From positions 310,001-374,000 of the forward strand of contig JAUIGE010000002.1 in NCBI GenBank assembly GCA_030430205.1: a stretch of 64,000 nucleotides of DNA. The letters are read 5' to 3'. Each line of letters opens with the position of its first letter. The stretch's first letter is position 1. A program made the translations under genes and the position numbers. This DNA comes from Bacteroidia bacterium. Its GTDB lineage: Bacteria; Bacteroidota; Bacteroidia; J057. The notes under the pieces were generated by a model, which was given only the letters and a program-made list of their open reading frames with translations, was not told the DNA's origin and made no database searches. Shown here piece after piece: positions 33,778 through 42,126 of this stretch.

Positions 33778-35517
33778 CTAAAATTCCATCACATAGAGGA
33801 TAAATCCGTGATTGAACCGGAAGGCATTCGTAGGATCATCTGCATTTTCGAAAGAAAAGCGCTGGAGCTGAGCCGTCAGGTAAATGCCTTCTTTGAAGGT
33901 ATAGCGAAAGCCTGCGCCGAGCAGTTGCTCGCTGTCATTGGCAGAAAACTGTGGAAAGTCTTCCACGGTATTGAATCTATTGATGACAGGCAGGTATTCA
34001 TTTCCGACTGCGGAAAGCGTTTTGAGGCCCAGGAGCAATTCAAAGTTGTTGAACAACTCAGCCTCTATGCCCACATCCAATAAATGGGAGCTGAGGTCTA
34101 TCTGCTCAACGGCGACACCGCCGCGCTCTGTCTTTTCCATCTGGTAGCCCAGGCTGACATCCAGCTCTTTCTGCCAATCCAACCACTTGGCAAGATGTGC
34201 ATCCGCCGAGAGGCGGGCGAGGCTAAAGCTTTTCAGTTCAAAGGTGCCCTGGCCACGTATTTCCCCCATCAATCCCACATCCAGCCCTACTTCGAGGCCT
34301 TCATTGGGCGTTTCATATTGGGCGTTGAGCCATAAGCCCCGGCGGTTGGGCGTTGCCTGCCCGTAGGGCTGGGTATTGCTGAGGCGAGGGTCGTAGGCCA
34401 TGAGGTAATCGTTCAGTTGGTAGGTGTATAGGCCGCGGTCACGGCCCAGGTCATACAAGGTCGTGGGGCGCAGCTGGCGGTCGTTGCCGATGCGGTTGTA
34501 GTACACTTTGGATCGGTCAAAGTCCACCCGCTTGCTCTGGGCTGTGGTGCTGAAAAAATCAGGACCAACATCTCTGAAGCTGGCGGTAAGGCTAAGTCCT
34601 TGCTCAGGCAATTCGATATGGAGGCCCGCTTCCAGAAAGCCATCGCTTTTGTCAAAGGTGAGCACGGAGTCCGTTTCGAGAAAACTCAGGCTGGAGCGAC
34701 CGGCTTCTCCGACAAGTTTTACTTTCAGTTTGTCTTTATTGAGCAAGTTGAGCGCTGCCTCCAGCGAGTAAACCGTATTTCTCATGCCTGAATTGGCATT
34801 TCCCGAATTCAAATCATCAAAGGTATGAACGAGGTTTCCCGTAAGGGTTCCCACCGTTTCATTCATCAGATTCAGCCTGCCTCCTCCTACAAATCGTGAA
34901 GGAACAGTGAAAAAGTCCGTGCCTCGGGTACGTGTGATGAATGCCTGCACGCGGGCTTCTTCTATGACTTGTCCCAGGGCCAGGGCAAAATCTATTTTAG
35001 CCCCCTGATAGCGGCGCATATTGTCCTGGTAGAAATTTTCGTAGTACAAAACCTCTTTCTGTGCTTCGAAAATGCTGGGATTGTTGACGCTGCCTTCTTC
35101 TTCAAAATTATACAGGGTATAAGGGGAAAGGGCCAGGTCCATATCGCCCACATGGTAGCGAAGGACTTCGGCGATCACGCCTTTGGCAAATAATTCCCGC
35201 ACCTCCACGCTGATCCCGCCGCCAAAGAAGCCGCCAAACTCATTGCGCAAACGCAGCGTACTTTGCACCTCTGTGCTTTTGTTGGGGGTAAAATTGAGCT
35301 GGAAATCCAGGAGGGTCTCTCCATCGGTGAGTCGGCTGGCAGAGGTGCTGTCGGTGACAGCTCCTTCAAGTTGAATGTTTTGCAACAATGCCCGGCCATA
35401 GCCATTGAAATTCAGTTTTTGTGTCTCTTCTTCCTGGGCGAAGATCAGGCCCGGCACTAGCAGGCAAGCCAGGCAGCTCAGGTAGAATTTGAGGGAAAAT
35501 GATGTATACTTTTTCAT
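33778..35517 (-). CDS. Outer-membrane beta-barrel protein
   Basis: The 579-residue protein has a signal peptide (ending LLVPGLIFAQ) and then alternating amphipathic strands through to a final phenylalanine (FNHGFILYVMEF), the normal C-terminal sorting signature of outer-membrane barrels. Repeated patterns of the type LDVGIEAELFNNFELLLGLK fit long barrel strands. It has no TonB box or plug domain and is not SusC. Together with the next barrel it probably forms the outer-membrane entry or surface part of the glucan locus. Substrate cannot be read from the sequence. Confidence 0.75.
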   Translation of the reverse strand: MKKYTSFSLKFYLSCLACLLVPGLIFAQEEETQKLNFNGYGRALLQNIQLEGAVTDSTSASRLTDGETLLDFQLNFTPNKSTEVQSTLRLRNEFGGFFGGGISVEVRELFAKGVIAEVLRYHVGDMDLALSPYTLYNFEEEGSVNNPSIFEAQKEVLYYENFYQDNMRRYQGAKIDFALALGQVIEEARVQAFITRTRGTDFFTVPSRFVGGGRLNLMNETVGTLTGNLVHTFDDLNSGNANSGMRNTVYSLEAALNLLNKDKLKVKLVGEAGRSSLSFLETDSVLTFDKSDGFLEAGLHIELPEQGLSLTASFRDVGPDFFSTTAQSKRVDFDRSKVYYNRIGNDRQLRPTTLYDLGRDRGLYTYQLNDYLMAYDPRLSNTQPYGQATPNRRGLWLNAQYETPNEGLEVGLDVGLMGEIRGQGTFELKSFSLARLSADAHLAKWLDWQKELDVSLGYQMEKTERGGVAVEQIDLSSHLLDVGIEAELFNNFELLLGLKTLSAVGNEYLPVINRFNTVEDFPQFSANDSEQLLGAGFRYTFKEGIYLTAQLQRFSFENADDPTNAFRFNHGFILYVMEF

Positions 35518-35529
35518 GATGATGTCTTA

Positions 35530-37521
35530 TCAAAAGAATATTTTTAGTTCAAAAGTGGTCTCATGGCCTTGATACTGATCAAGGCTGAAGTTGCGGTCGG
35601 CATAGCGCATGCGCCTGTGGCGCAGGTAGATCCCAGCGCCCTGGGCGATGGTCCAGTCGAAGCCTATGCCGTAGGCTTCTCCGAGTTGGTCACGTGGCAG
35701 GGCTGTTTCGACATCCCATTCGGTATCAGCTCCCCCCTGTATCCACTCGCGGCCGAGGTAGCCCGCGAGGATAAATTTGGGGAAGAGTTCATAGTACACA
35801 TCCAGCTCATGGTACTGGCTGAAGATATAGGTGTTTTCATCCATATAGGCGGTCAGGGAGAATTCGCTTTTCGCAGATTGCCATGAGCCCAGGTAGAAGG
35901 CATAGAAAGAATTGCCGGCAATTTTGCCTTTGTATTTCCCGATGATCTCTGCGGAGAGAAAATACTTTTTGTTCAGGGGGGCAGCCGTTCCCGGGTCAAT
36001 ATCTGTTGTCTGCACCCGCTCATAGGTTCCGCGGAAGTAGGTCACCTTCCGGCTATATGGACCTGCGATGGTAGGGCCTGTGGCATTGGCGGGAAAGGGA
36101 TTGTAGATACGTGATATCGCCAGACCATTGATCCGATGATCATAGGAAAGGGTGCTGGTAAGCGCCTCCAATTCCTGCGACATGCCATAGTTGGCTGCCA
36201 GGTTGAAAGAGCCCAGCTTTTTCGTTATGTAGATATTGGCTCCTCGGCGGTTGTGCGCCAATTGCCCCGTGATGGGCATGCCATTGCCGCCTGTCGGTTG
36301 CCCCGACTGGTTGGTTCCAAAAGAGCTGGAAGTAAATTTGGGGTTGGAAAAGGTCTGGATTTCGCTGTTGTTGTTGAAAAAATTCTTTCCGATCTGATAG
36401 AGCTGTACTTCCAGTGGCAGGAAGGTGTATTCTTTGGGAAAGGTGGCGCGCAGCATCAGGGCTTCGCCCCATTTGGAGGTCTCTGTCGGATTGAAATAGC
36501 GCCCTACGCCCATCTCTCCGGTGAATCGTACCTTCGCCAGGCTATAGTCAAAACTCATGGTATTGACCTGAAAACCATTCCGGATGTCCTGGACCGTATC
36601 CAGGAAGGTTCTGCTGTAGAGGGTGTTATAGGCGACATAGTTTGCGCCGAAACTCTTCTTGAGCTGCCCGCCCGTAGCGATACTCGCTACAAAACGGCTG
36701 TCCCCGGCCAGGGGATAGTAGTTGGGCACATTGCCATTGATGCCAGGATTGACGATCACGGGAAGCGTCGCCGCCGGGCTTGTCTGAAAGCCTCCCTGCC
36801 CATTGGAGTTCAGGTTAAATAAACCGCCATTGGGCTGGGTTTTTCCATAAATGGCCTTGAAAGACAAGTTCCCCGGCAGATCACTGCCTTCAAATACAAA
36901 GCCCTGAAAGGCGACATAGCCCCAGCGGGAGTCCCGGCTTACGCTGCCGGTTTCGTAATAGTTGTCATACTTATCGGTATGCGTCGCAGGCTCCCAGGGA
37001 GTCCGCTCAAAAATACTGTAGCGATCCAGGATCTGAAAGGTCCCCATGGTAAAAGGACTGATACTGTACCAGTTGATGCCTCCTGCACGGACGCCAAACT
37101 TTCCGATATCTGTCCGGAAATTGCCGTACATGCTCAGGCCCAGGTTGAGCGTAAGCACATTGTCCTTGTAGGTGCCTGCATAAGGCGAGAAAATAAAAAG
37201 CTCTGTTCCAAAGCTGGCGCGCCCATTGGGGCGGCCACTCACTGTGAGGGAGAGCATCGGCTCCCGATAGCCATCTCCGATTCCTCCGACTATCCTTTCA
37301 TAAGGACTCAGTCCGGGATAGGGAGTGGTCATGTTGCGGTTATACATGAATAGCCGATAATAGCCAAACATGCTCAGCCGATTGAGGGGCGGCTTTCGCC
37401 CTTTGCTGGAGTCTGCCACAGCCTGTGCAGGCTTGTCAGAAGGCGAAGCCATCGGCTGGCCTGCCAGGGGGAGCATGCTGCCTACCAGGAGAAGCAAACA
37501 TCCCAACATACGGTATATCAT
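35530..37521 (-). CDS. Outer-membrane beta-barrel protein, first gene of the operon
   Basis: The 663-residue protein has a signal peptide (MLGCLLLLVGSMLPLAGQ if read from the second ATG, which may be the true start at 37509). The mature part consists of amphipathic strands such as GYYRLFMYNRNM, SFGTELFIFSPY and IGKYKGKIAGNSFYAFYLGS and ends in a terminal phenylalanine (TTFELKIFF). There is no plug or TonB box. It is the promoter-proximal gene of the four-gene operon, with a TAGATTTG box and a TGATGTA array upstream. The pair of barrels replaces the SusC/SusD pair normally found in such loci. Confidence 0.75.
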   Translation of the reverse strand: MIYRMLGCLLLLVGSMLPLAGQPMASPSDKPAQAVADSSKGRKPPLNRLSMFGYYRLFMYNRNMTTPYPGLSPYERIVGGIGDGYREPMLSLTVSGRPNGRASFGTELFIFSPYAGTYKDNVLTLNLGLSMYGNFRTDIGKFGVRAGGINWYSISPFTMGTFQILDRYSIFERTPWEPATHTDKYDNYYETGSVSRDSRWGYVAFQGFVFEGSDLPGNLSFKAIYGKTQPNGGLFNLNSNGQGGFQTSPAATLPVIVNPGINGNVPNYYPLAGDSRFVASIATGGQLKKSFGANYVAYNTLYSRTFLDTVQDIRNGFQVNTMSFDYSLAKVRFTGEMGVGRYFNPTETSKWGEALMLRATFPKEYTFLPLEVQLYQIGKNFFNNNSEIQTFSNPKFTSSSFGTNQSGQPTGGNGMPITGQLAHNRRGANIYITKKLGSFNLAANYGMSQELEALTSTLSYDHRINGLAISRIYNPFPANATGPTIAGPYSRKVTYFRGTYERVQTTDIDPGTAAPLNKKYFLSAEIIGKYKGKIAGNSFYAFYLGSWQSAKSEFSLTAYMDENTYIFSQYHELDVYYELFPKFILAGYLGREWIQGGADTEWDVETALPRDQLGEAYGIGFDWTIAQGAGIYLRHRRMRYADRNFSLDQYQGHETTFELKIFF

Positions 37522-37544
37522 AAGCAGTAGATTTTAGGTTATTT

Positions 37545-37552
37545 CAAATCTA
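37545..37552 (-). promoter_or_regulatory. -7 promoter element of the barrel/lipoprotein operon
   Basis: The minus strand reads TAGATTTG, an exact TAnnTTTG match, 24 bases before the annotated ATG at 37521. It lies 83 bases downstream of the first TGATGTA heptamer of the array and has no good -33 element, as expected for an activator-dependent promoter. Confidence 0.5.
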
Positions 37553-37584
37553 CATCTAGCTATATAGATATTGAAATTTCTGCC

Positions 37585-37635
37585 TACATCAAGAACTCAT
37601 CCCTTTTGCCTGCCCGCTACATCACCAATACATCA
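37585..37635 (-). promoter_or_regulatory. TGATGTA operator array of the barrel operon
   Basis: On the plus strand TACATCA occurs at 37585, 37618 and 37629. Read on the minus strand, toward the barrel operon, this is TGATGTA at 37635, then 11 bases on, then 33 bases on. This is identical in spacing and order to the array before the 30077 gene. The divergent glycosidase gene at 37716 might share it. Confidence 0.75.
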
Positions 37636-37648
37636 TGCCTTCAAATGC

Positions 37649-37679
37649 TTGCATGCGATGATTTCAAGCACTATTTTTT
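37649..37679 (+). promoter_or_regulatory. Possible promoter of the glycosidase gene
   Basis: TTG at 37649 and TATTTTTT at 37672 are separated by 20 bases, close to the Bacteroidota TTG-N19-TAnnTTTG layout, with the last G of the -7 box missing. It lies 37 bases upstream of the start codon. Confidence 0.35.
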
Positions 37680-37715
37680 CTTATCCTTTTATTTTCAAGA
37701 CAATATGTATCCATC

Positions 37716-39029
37716 ATGATGAACCGTCAATTATTCCGTATTCTCACGATTAGCTGTTTTTTCTGTCTGGCATTTTTGCCGCTGATCCAGGCCCAGGAGG
37801 GGCCGATAAAAGTGGAGGTCAGAGAAGAAAATGGCAATTTTCAGTTATACCGGGGCGGGCAGCCCTATTATATCAATGGCATAGGCGGGCAGATCTATAT
37901 GGACCGAGGAAAAGCCTATGGCGCCAATTCGGTGCGTACCTGGGGGGCAGATGATGCCATCAAGATACTGGATGAAGCCCATTCAAAGGGGCTCACAGTC
38001 TTGTTTGGCCTGTGGGTAGGGCAGGAGCGGCAGGGCTTTGATTATGATGATGCGAAGGCTGTGAAATCTCAGCTGGCCTATTTTGCCGAAGTGGTAAAAA
38101 GCTATAAGGACCACCCTGCAATTTTGATGTGGGGGATCGGCAATGAAAATGACCTGATGTATGAAAACCGCAAGGTCTGGACGGCGATCAATGACATCGC
38201 GAAGATGATCCACGAAGTGGATCCCAATCACCCCACCATGACCGTCACGGCCGGTCTGGATGTAGCTGAAGTTCAGCTGATCCAGGAGCGGGCCCCCCAT
38301 ATAGATGTATATGGGATCAACACCTATGGCGGCCTGATCGGTATCGATCAGCAGATCCGCAGCTATGGCTGGGAAGGCCCCTATATCATCGCCGAGTGGG
38401 GCCCCAATGGACATTGGGAGGTGCCTAAAACCAAATGGGGAGCCCCCATAGAGCAGACAAGCGCCGTAAAAGCCGCGAAATACCGCGAGCGCTATGAGCA
38501 GGGCATCGCCCGCGATAAGGAGCGCTGCCTGGGATCTTATGTTTTCCTTTGGGGAAATAAGCAGGAAACGACCCCCACCTGGTATGGCCTTTTCCTGGAA
38601 AATGGAGAAGAAACCGAAGTCATGGACGAGCTCGAGTATTGCTGGTCAGGCAAATGGCCCGAGAATCGGGCGCCTCATATTGCCTCTTTTACCCTCGACG
38701 GCAAAGAACCTACGGCCAGTGTCTACCTCAAGCCCGGCAGAAAATATACAGCAGAAACGACCATTACAGATCCCAATGGGGACAAGCTCAGCTATGAGTG
38801 GATCATCCTGGAGTCTGAGATAGGCCTCACGGGCTCAGGAGGAGATGCGGAGGTGAAGCCGGATCAGGTGAAAATAAAAGTCCAGGAAGAAGGGGAGGGA
38901 AAACTCACCTTCAAGGCCCCCAATCAGGAAGGAGGCTATCGCCTCTTTATCTATGCCCGCGATGGCAAAGGCAAGGTGGCTACCGCCAATTTCCCTTTTT
39001 ATGTGCGCATCCATTCGGATTCGAAGTAG
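37716..39029 (+). CDS. Secreted TIM-barrel glycoside hydrolase (beta-glucanase-like)
   Basis: The 437-residue protein has a signal peptide (FFCLAFLPLIQAQ). The first 310 residues form a clan-A-like TIM barrel: NSVRTWGADDAIKILDEAH, LMWGIGNENDLM with the acid/base glutamate, and YIIAEWGPNGHWE with the nucleophile glutamate. Residues 315-437 form a beta-sandwich with a PKD-like look (TITDPNGDKLSYEWI). It resembles enzymes annotated as GH2-type TIM barrels, including endo-beta-1,3-glucanases of GH158; the exact family cannot be settled by eye. It sits divergent from the barrel operon and before the sensor gene, fitting extracellular or periplasmic glucan cutting. Confidence 0.85.
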   Translation: MMNRQLFRILTISCFFCLAFLPLIQAQEGPIKVEVREENGNFQLYRGGQPYYINGIGGQIYMDRGKAYGANSVRTWGADDAIKILDEAHSKGLTVLFGLWVGQERQGFDYDDAKAVKSQLAYFAEVVKSYKDHPAILMWGIGNENDLMYENRKVWTAINDIAKMIHEVDPNHPTMTVTAGLDVAEVQLIQERAPHIDVYGINTYGGLIGIDQQIRSYGWEGPYIIAEWGPNGHWEVPKTKWGAPIEQTSAVKAAKYRERYEQGIARDKERCLGSYVFLWGNKQETTPTWYGLFLENGEETEVMDELEYCWSGKWPENRAPHIASFTLDGKEPTASVYLKPGRKYTAETTITDPNGDKLSYEWIILESEIGLTGSGGDAEVKPDQVKIKVQEEGEGKLTFKAPNQEGGYRLFIYARDGKGKVATANFPFYVRIHSDSK

Positions 39030-39032
39030 GCA

Positions 39033-41957
39033 TCAAAAATTCATCATATACTCAACCAGGTTGGTATCGCGATCAAGCTCCATCTTTTTGCGCAGCCGGT
39101 ACCGACTGATCTCAACCCCCCTGACGGAGATATTCAGCAGGGGGGCTACCTCCTTGGTCACCAGATTCATGCGCAGATATGCCGCGAGTTTCAGGTCTTT
39201 GGGGGTGAGTTGCGGATACGTTTCCCGCAGTCTTTTGATAAAGTCCTCATGCACCCGGTCAAAGTGATGCTCAAAACTGTTCCAGTTTTCGTCCAGTTTG
39301 ACATCCTGCTCGATGGCCTTGATGATTTGTTTCACTTCCTTTCGCTGGTTTTCAGGCACCTGCTTGCTCAGGCGGGTCAGTTCATTTTTGAGTTTAAAAA
39401 GGATTTCGCTCTTCTGGAGCAGGTGCATGGTTGTAGAAGCGAGTTCCTGCTTTTTGAACTCAATCTCATTGCGGAGCTTGTCATTGCGTAGCTGGAGGAT
39501 CTCGGCTTCGTTTTCTTCCAGCGTTTGTTGAAAAGCGGCTTCTTTCCTCTCCAACTCAGCTTTGCTGGCCTGTACCAAAGCATCTGCTTTCCTGCTCATG
39601 CGCCTTCTGTTGAGGAGAAAAACGCATGCCAATCCCATCAAAAACAGCATTACCCAAAATATCCTTGCAGCGGGTTTGAGATACCAGGGGCTTTCTATTT
39701 CGAAGAAAAAGCTGCTTACCGTACTTGCCGCTCCCAGGTCATTTCTTGCCTGTACCTGAAACTCGTACCTGCCAGAAGCCAGATTGCTGTATTCTTTTTC
39801 CGTTTTTTCATCCCAGGCGGACCAACTTTCATTCAGGCCTTTCAATTGAAAGCGATACTGGGTATGGGCCTTTTCGCTGAACTGAGTGGCTGCAAAGCTG
39901 AAGCGTAACGAATGGATATGGCTCGACAGCAGACATACAGAATCCAAAGCTGATCCAAAGCTCTGGGCACCCCCATATATCAGGCTATCGGCCTGCTGGT
40001 CGAGTACGGTTCTGATATGTATTTTTTGCGGATGGACCACTCCGGAGTTGAAGGAGGGATTATAATGGACAAAACCTCCTTCTGTGGCGATAAAAACATT
40101 GTTTTCGTCCAGGGGAAATACCTGCTCAAAGCCCTCTACCAGGGCAGGTTGTAGCCGGTTAAGTCTCACTTTTTTCAGGGAGTATTCCAATCCTTTGTTT
40201 TCTATTTGTAAAAAACCAAACTCCAGTCCGGCAGAAAACCAGACATTTCCATCAGGTGCTTCCCAGAGCCACCGGGGCGGGGTTTGGGCAAATACACTGT
40301 CAAAAACAGGATGAGGGATAAAGCGATCTTCTGCCGGCAGGTATTTAAACACCCCTTTGAGGGTAGTGAAGATCAACTCATTATAGATGCGGCAGACATT
40401 GACGGAAAAGGAGGAGGGGAGGCCGCTGCTGCTATCGTAGCTGGTGACAGTTTCCAATTGTGTCAGGTCATCAGAAAGTGTCAATTTAAATACCCCCCGG
40501 TAAAAATGGGTGACCCATAAATCGCCGGAGTCTCCTTCCTCCATCACGCGGCTTGACTCACTAAAGCCAGGAATCCGGCTTTCAGCGATCCAGTGCCCTC
40601 CCTGCCTGCGGTAGCGCACCAGGCCGTCATAGGTGCCTCCTACGGCATAGCCGGGATGATGACGCAAAGGCAGAAACTTCCAGGCTCCCGCCACCTGTGA
40701 TAGCTGCTGGTTTTGATTTTTATAGGAAAAAAATGCGCCTTCATGGCGTCCTACCCACAGGCTGTCGCCCCACTCAGACAATGCCCATACCTGCCCTGAG
40801 AAGCCAGGGATAAGCTGAAATGACAAAGCCTGATGCGCAGGCCAGCTATGGGCGTAGACCCCCTGGTTGGTTCCCAGGTACATTTTGCCGTCATGAAATG
40901 CGGAAGTATAGCCTGTCCCTTCTATGCCTTCGGTAGGCCCCAGTATGCTGAAAGGGGAGTTTATTTCCACATAATTCAGGCCGTTGTCCAGCCCCAGCCA
41001 GAGATGCCCCTGCCTGTCCTGGAGCATGCTGAGCACGGTATTGTTGGTGAGGCCCTGCTCTTTGTTGATGTGCCAGATGACATCGCCCTGTGGGTTGCTG
41101 AGCAAAAGGCCATTTTGCGGACTGCCAAAGGCAAAGTTGCCGTCCTGAAGGCGGATACCGCAGTAGGCCTGGTATTTTTTCAAAAAATCATGTGCCTGGC
41201 CCGAACTTTCCACAAAATGCTTTCCATCATAATAAAAGATACCTTTTTGCGCCGTTATGACCCGGATTTTGTCGCCTTCCATGGGGAGGATGCTGGCTAA
41301 AGTGATTTGCTTCAGCCTCTCCCCATCCGGAACGGGTTGAAGCAGAAAGGATTCGTTCAGTTCCATCAGGCCTTTTTGCCAATCATGTACATATAGCTTT
41401 TTCCCCAGCTGATAAGCATTGTCAAATCGGCTGTCCTCTTCAGCTTTCAATAAGCTGATCTGCTTCCCATCCCATCGCATGATCATATTTTGGGCTACGC
41501 CTATGATGCCCCCCTCTGTCACAAAAGTCTTCCAGACATCATCGAAGCTGCGTTGTTCTTTTGGAAAAAAAGGCAGCAGGGAATGGAAAACATTTTCCCC
41601 TTTTTCATTTGCCCTGAAGTAGCCCCATTCTCCCTGCCCTCCGACAAATAATCGCCCCTCGCCATCCAACGCCAGAGAGCGGGCGATGGTGTGATTCGGA
41701 AGTGCATACCTCCGCCAATTCACACCATCAAACTCCAGCAATCCATGGTTGTTGCCAATATAGATCAGGTCCCTTTCATCCTGGACGAAAGCCCAGTTTT
41801 GGGTGCCTGCCTGGTATGTGGATTTGGAATAATGGGTGATAAAAGGGCTACCCGGGCGATAGCCCTGAGCCTGGATGAGCCCCAGGCCCTGCACGCCCAA
41901 AATGATCCACCAGACGGCTTTGTAAATCCCCTGAACCGCTACCTTTTTCATAATCAT
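39033..41957 (-). CDS. One-component sensor: propeller, Y_Y_Y domain, TM, coiled coil and LuxR-type HTH
   Basis: The 974-residue protein has an N-terminal signal/anchor, a series of propeller blades (for example DRQGHLWLGLDNGLNYVEI, the typical two-component-regulator propeller motif), a Y_Y_Y domain (YRFQLKGLNESWSAWDEK to YEFQVQARNDLG), one membrane segment (IFWVMLFLMGLACVFLLNRR), a coiled coil at about 790-880, and a C-terminal HTH (LTPKDLKLAAYLRMNLVTKE, then ISVRGVEISRYRLRKKMEL) of LuxR/GerE type. It lacks a histidine kinase domain and so acts directly on DNA. Such sensors regulate glycan loci after binding oligosaccharides in the periplasm. It is divergent from the MFS transporter gene, and the TGATGTA arrays are the best candidate targets. 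Confidence 0.9.
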   Translation of the reverse strand: MIMKKVAVQGIYKAVWWIILGVQGLGLIQAQGYRPGSPFITHYSKSTYQAGTQNWAFVQDERDLIYIGNNHGLLEFDGVNWRRYALPNHTIARSLALDGEGRLFVGGQGEWGYFRANEKGENVFHSLLPFFPKEQRSFDDVWKTFVTEGGIIGVAQNMIMRWDGKQISLLKAEEDSRFDNAYQLGKKLYVHDWQKGLMELNESFLLQPVPDGERLKQITLASILPMEGDKIRVITAQKGIFYYDGKHFVESSGQAHDFLKKYQAYCGIRLQDGNFAFGSPQNGLLLSNPQGDVIWHINKEQGLTNNTVLSMLQDRQGHLWLGLDNGLNYVEINSPFSILGPTEGIEGTGYTSAFHDGKMYLGTNQGVYAHSWPAHQALSFQLIPGFSGQVWALSEWGDSLWVGRHEGAFFSYKNQNQQLSQVAGAWKFLPLRHHPGYAVGGTYDGLVRYRRQGGHWIAESRIPGFSESSRVMEEGDSGDLWVTHFYRGVFKLTLSDDLTQLETVTSYDSSSGLPSSFSVNVCRIYNELIFTTLKGVFKYLPAEDRFIPHPVFDSVFAQTPPRWLWEAPDGNVWFSAGLEFGFLQIENKGLEYSLKKVRLNRLQPALVEGFEQVFPLDENNVFIATEGGFVHYNPSFNSGVVHPQKIHIRTVLDQQADSLIYGGAQSFGSALDSVCLLSSHIHSLRFSFAATQFSEKAHTQYRFQLKGLNESWSAWDEKTEKEYSNLASGRYEFQVQARNDLGAASTVSSFFFEIESPWYLKPAARIFWVMLFLMGLACVFLLNRRRMSRKADALVQASKAELERKEAAFQQTLEENEAEILQLRNDKLRNEIEFKKQELASTTMHLLQKSEILFKLKNELTRLSKQVPENQRKEVKQIIKAIEQDVKLDENWNSFEHHFDRVHEDFIKRLRETYPQLTPKDLKLAAYLRMNLVTKEVAPLLNISVRGVEISRYRLRKKMELDRDTNLVEYMMNF

Positions 41958-41963
41958 ATCACA

Positions 41964-42003
41964 TGATGTAATGGTGATGTAATATAACGCTTTAATGATG
42001 TAT
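41964..42003 (+). promoter_or_regulatory. TGATGTA operator array between sensor and MFS genes
   Basis: TGATGTAA at 41964, TGATGTAA at 41975 and TGATGTAT at 41996 give spacings of 11 and 21 bases, about one and two helical turns, so all three lie on one face of the DNA. The array begins 7 bases from the sensor start codon, so it could also repress or autoregulate that gene. A weak TAACTTAT lies 83 bases downstream of the first unit. Confidence 0.75.
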
Positions 42004-42126
42004 GCAAAGTGAGCCAGCTTGTATGGCCCTTTTCAGAATCAGCTTCTAACTTATGGAAATCTTTAAATAGCTAAATAGTTTACTTATGCAGCGAATAATC
42101 ACCCCCTTATCTAACCCGCTTGTCTC

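Noticed and set aside
37516-37720. 60-codon ORF in the divergent promoter region
   Set aside because: It overlaps the operator array and promoter elements and has no support as a gene.
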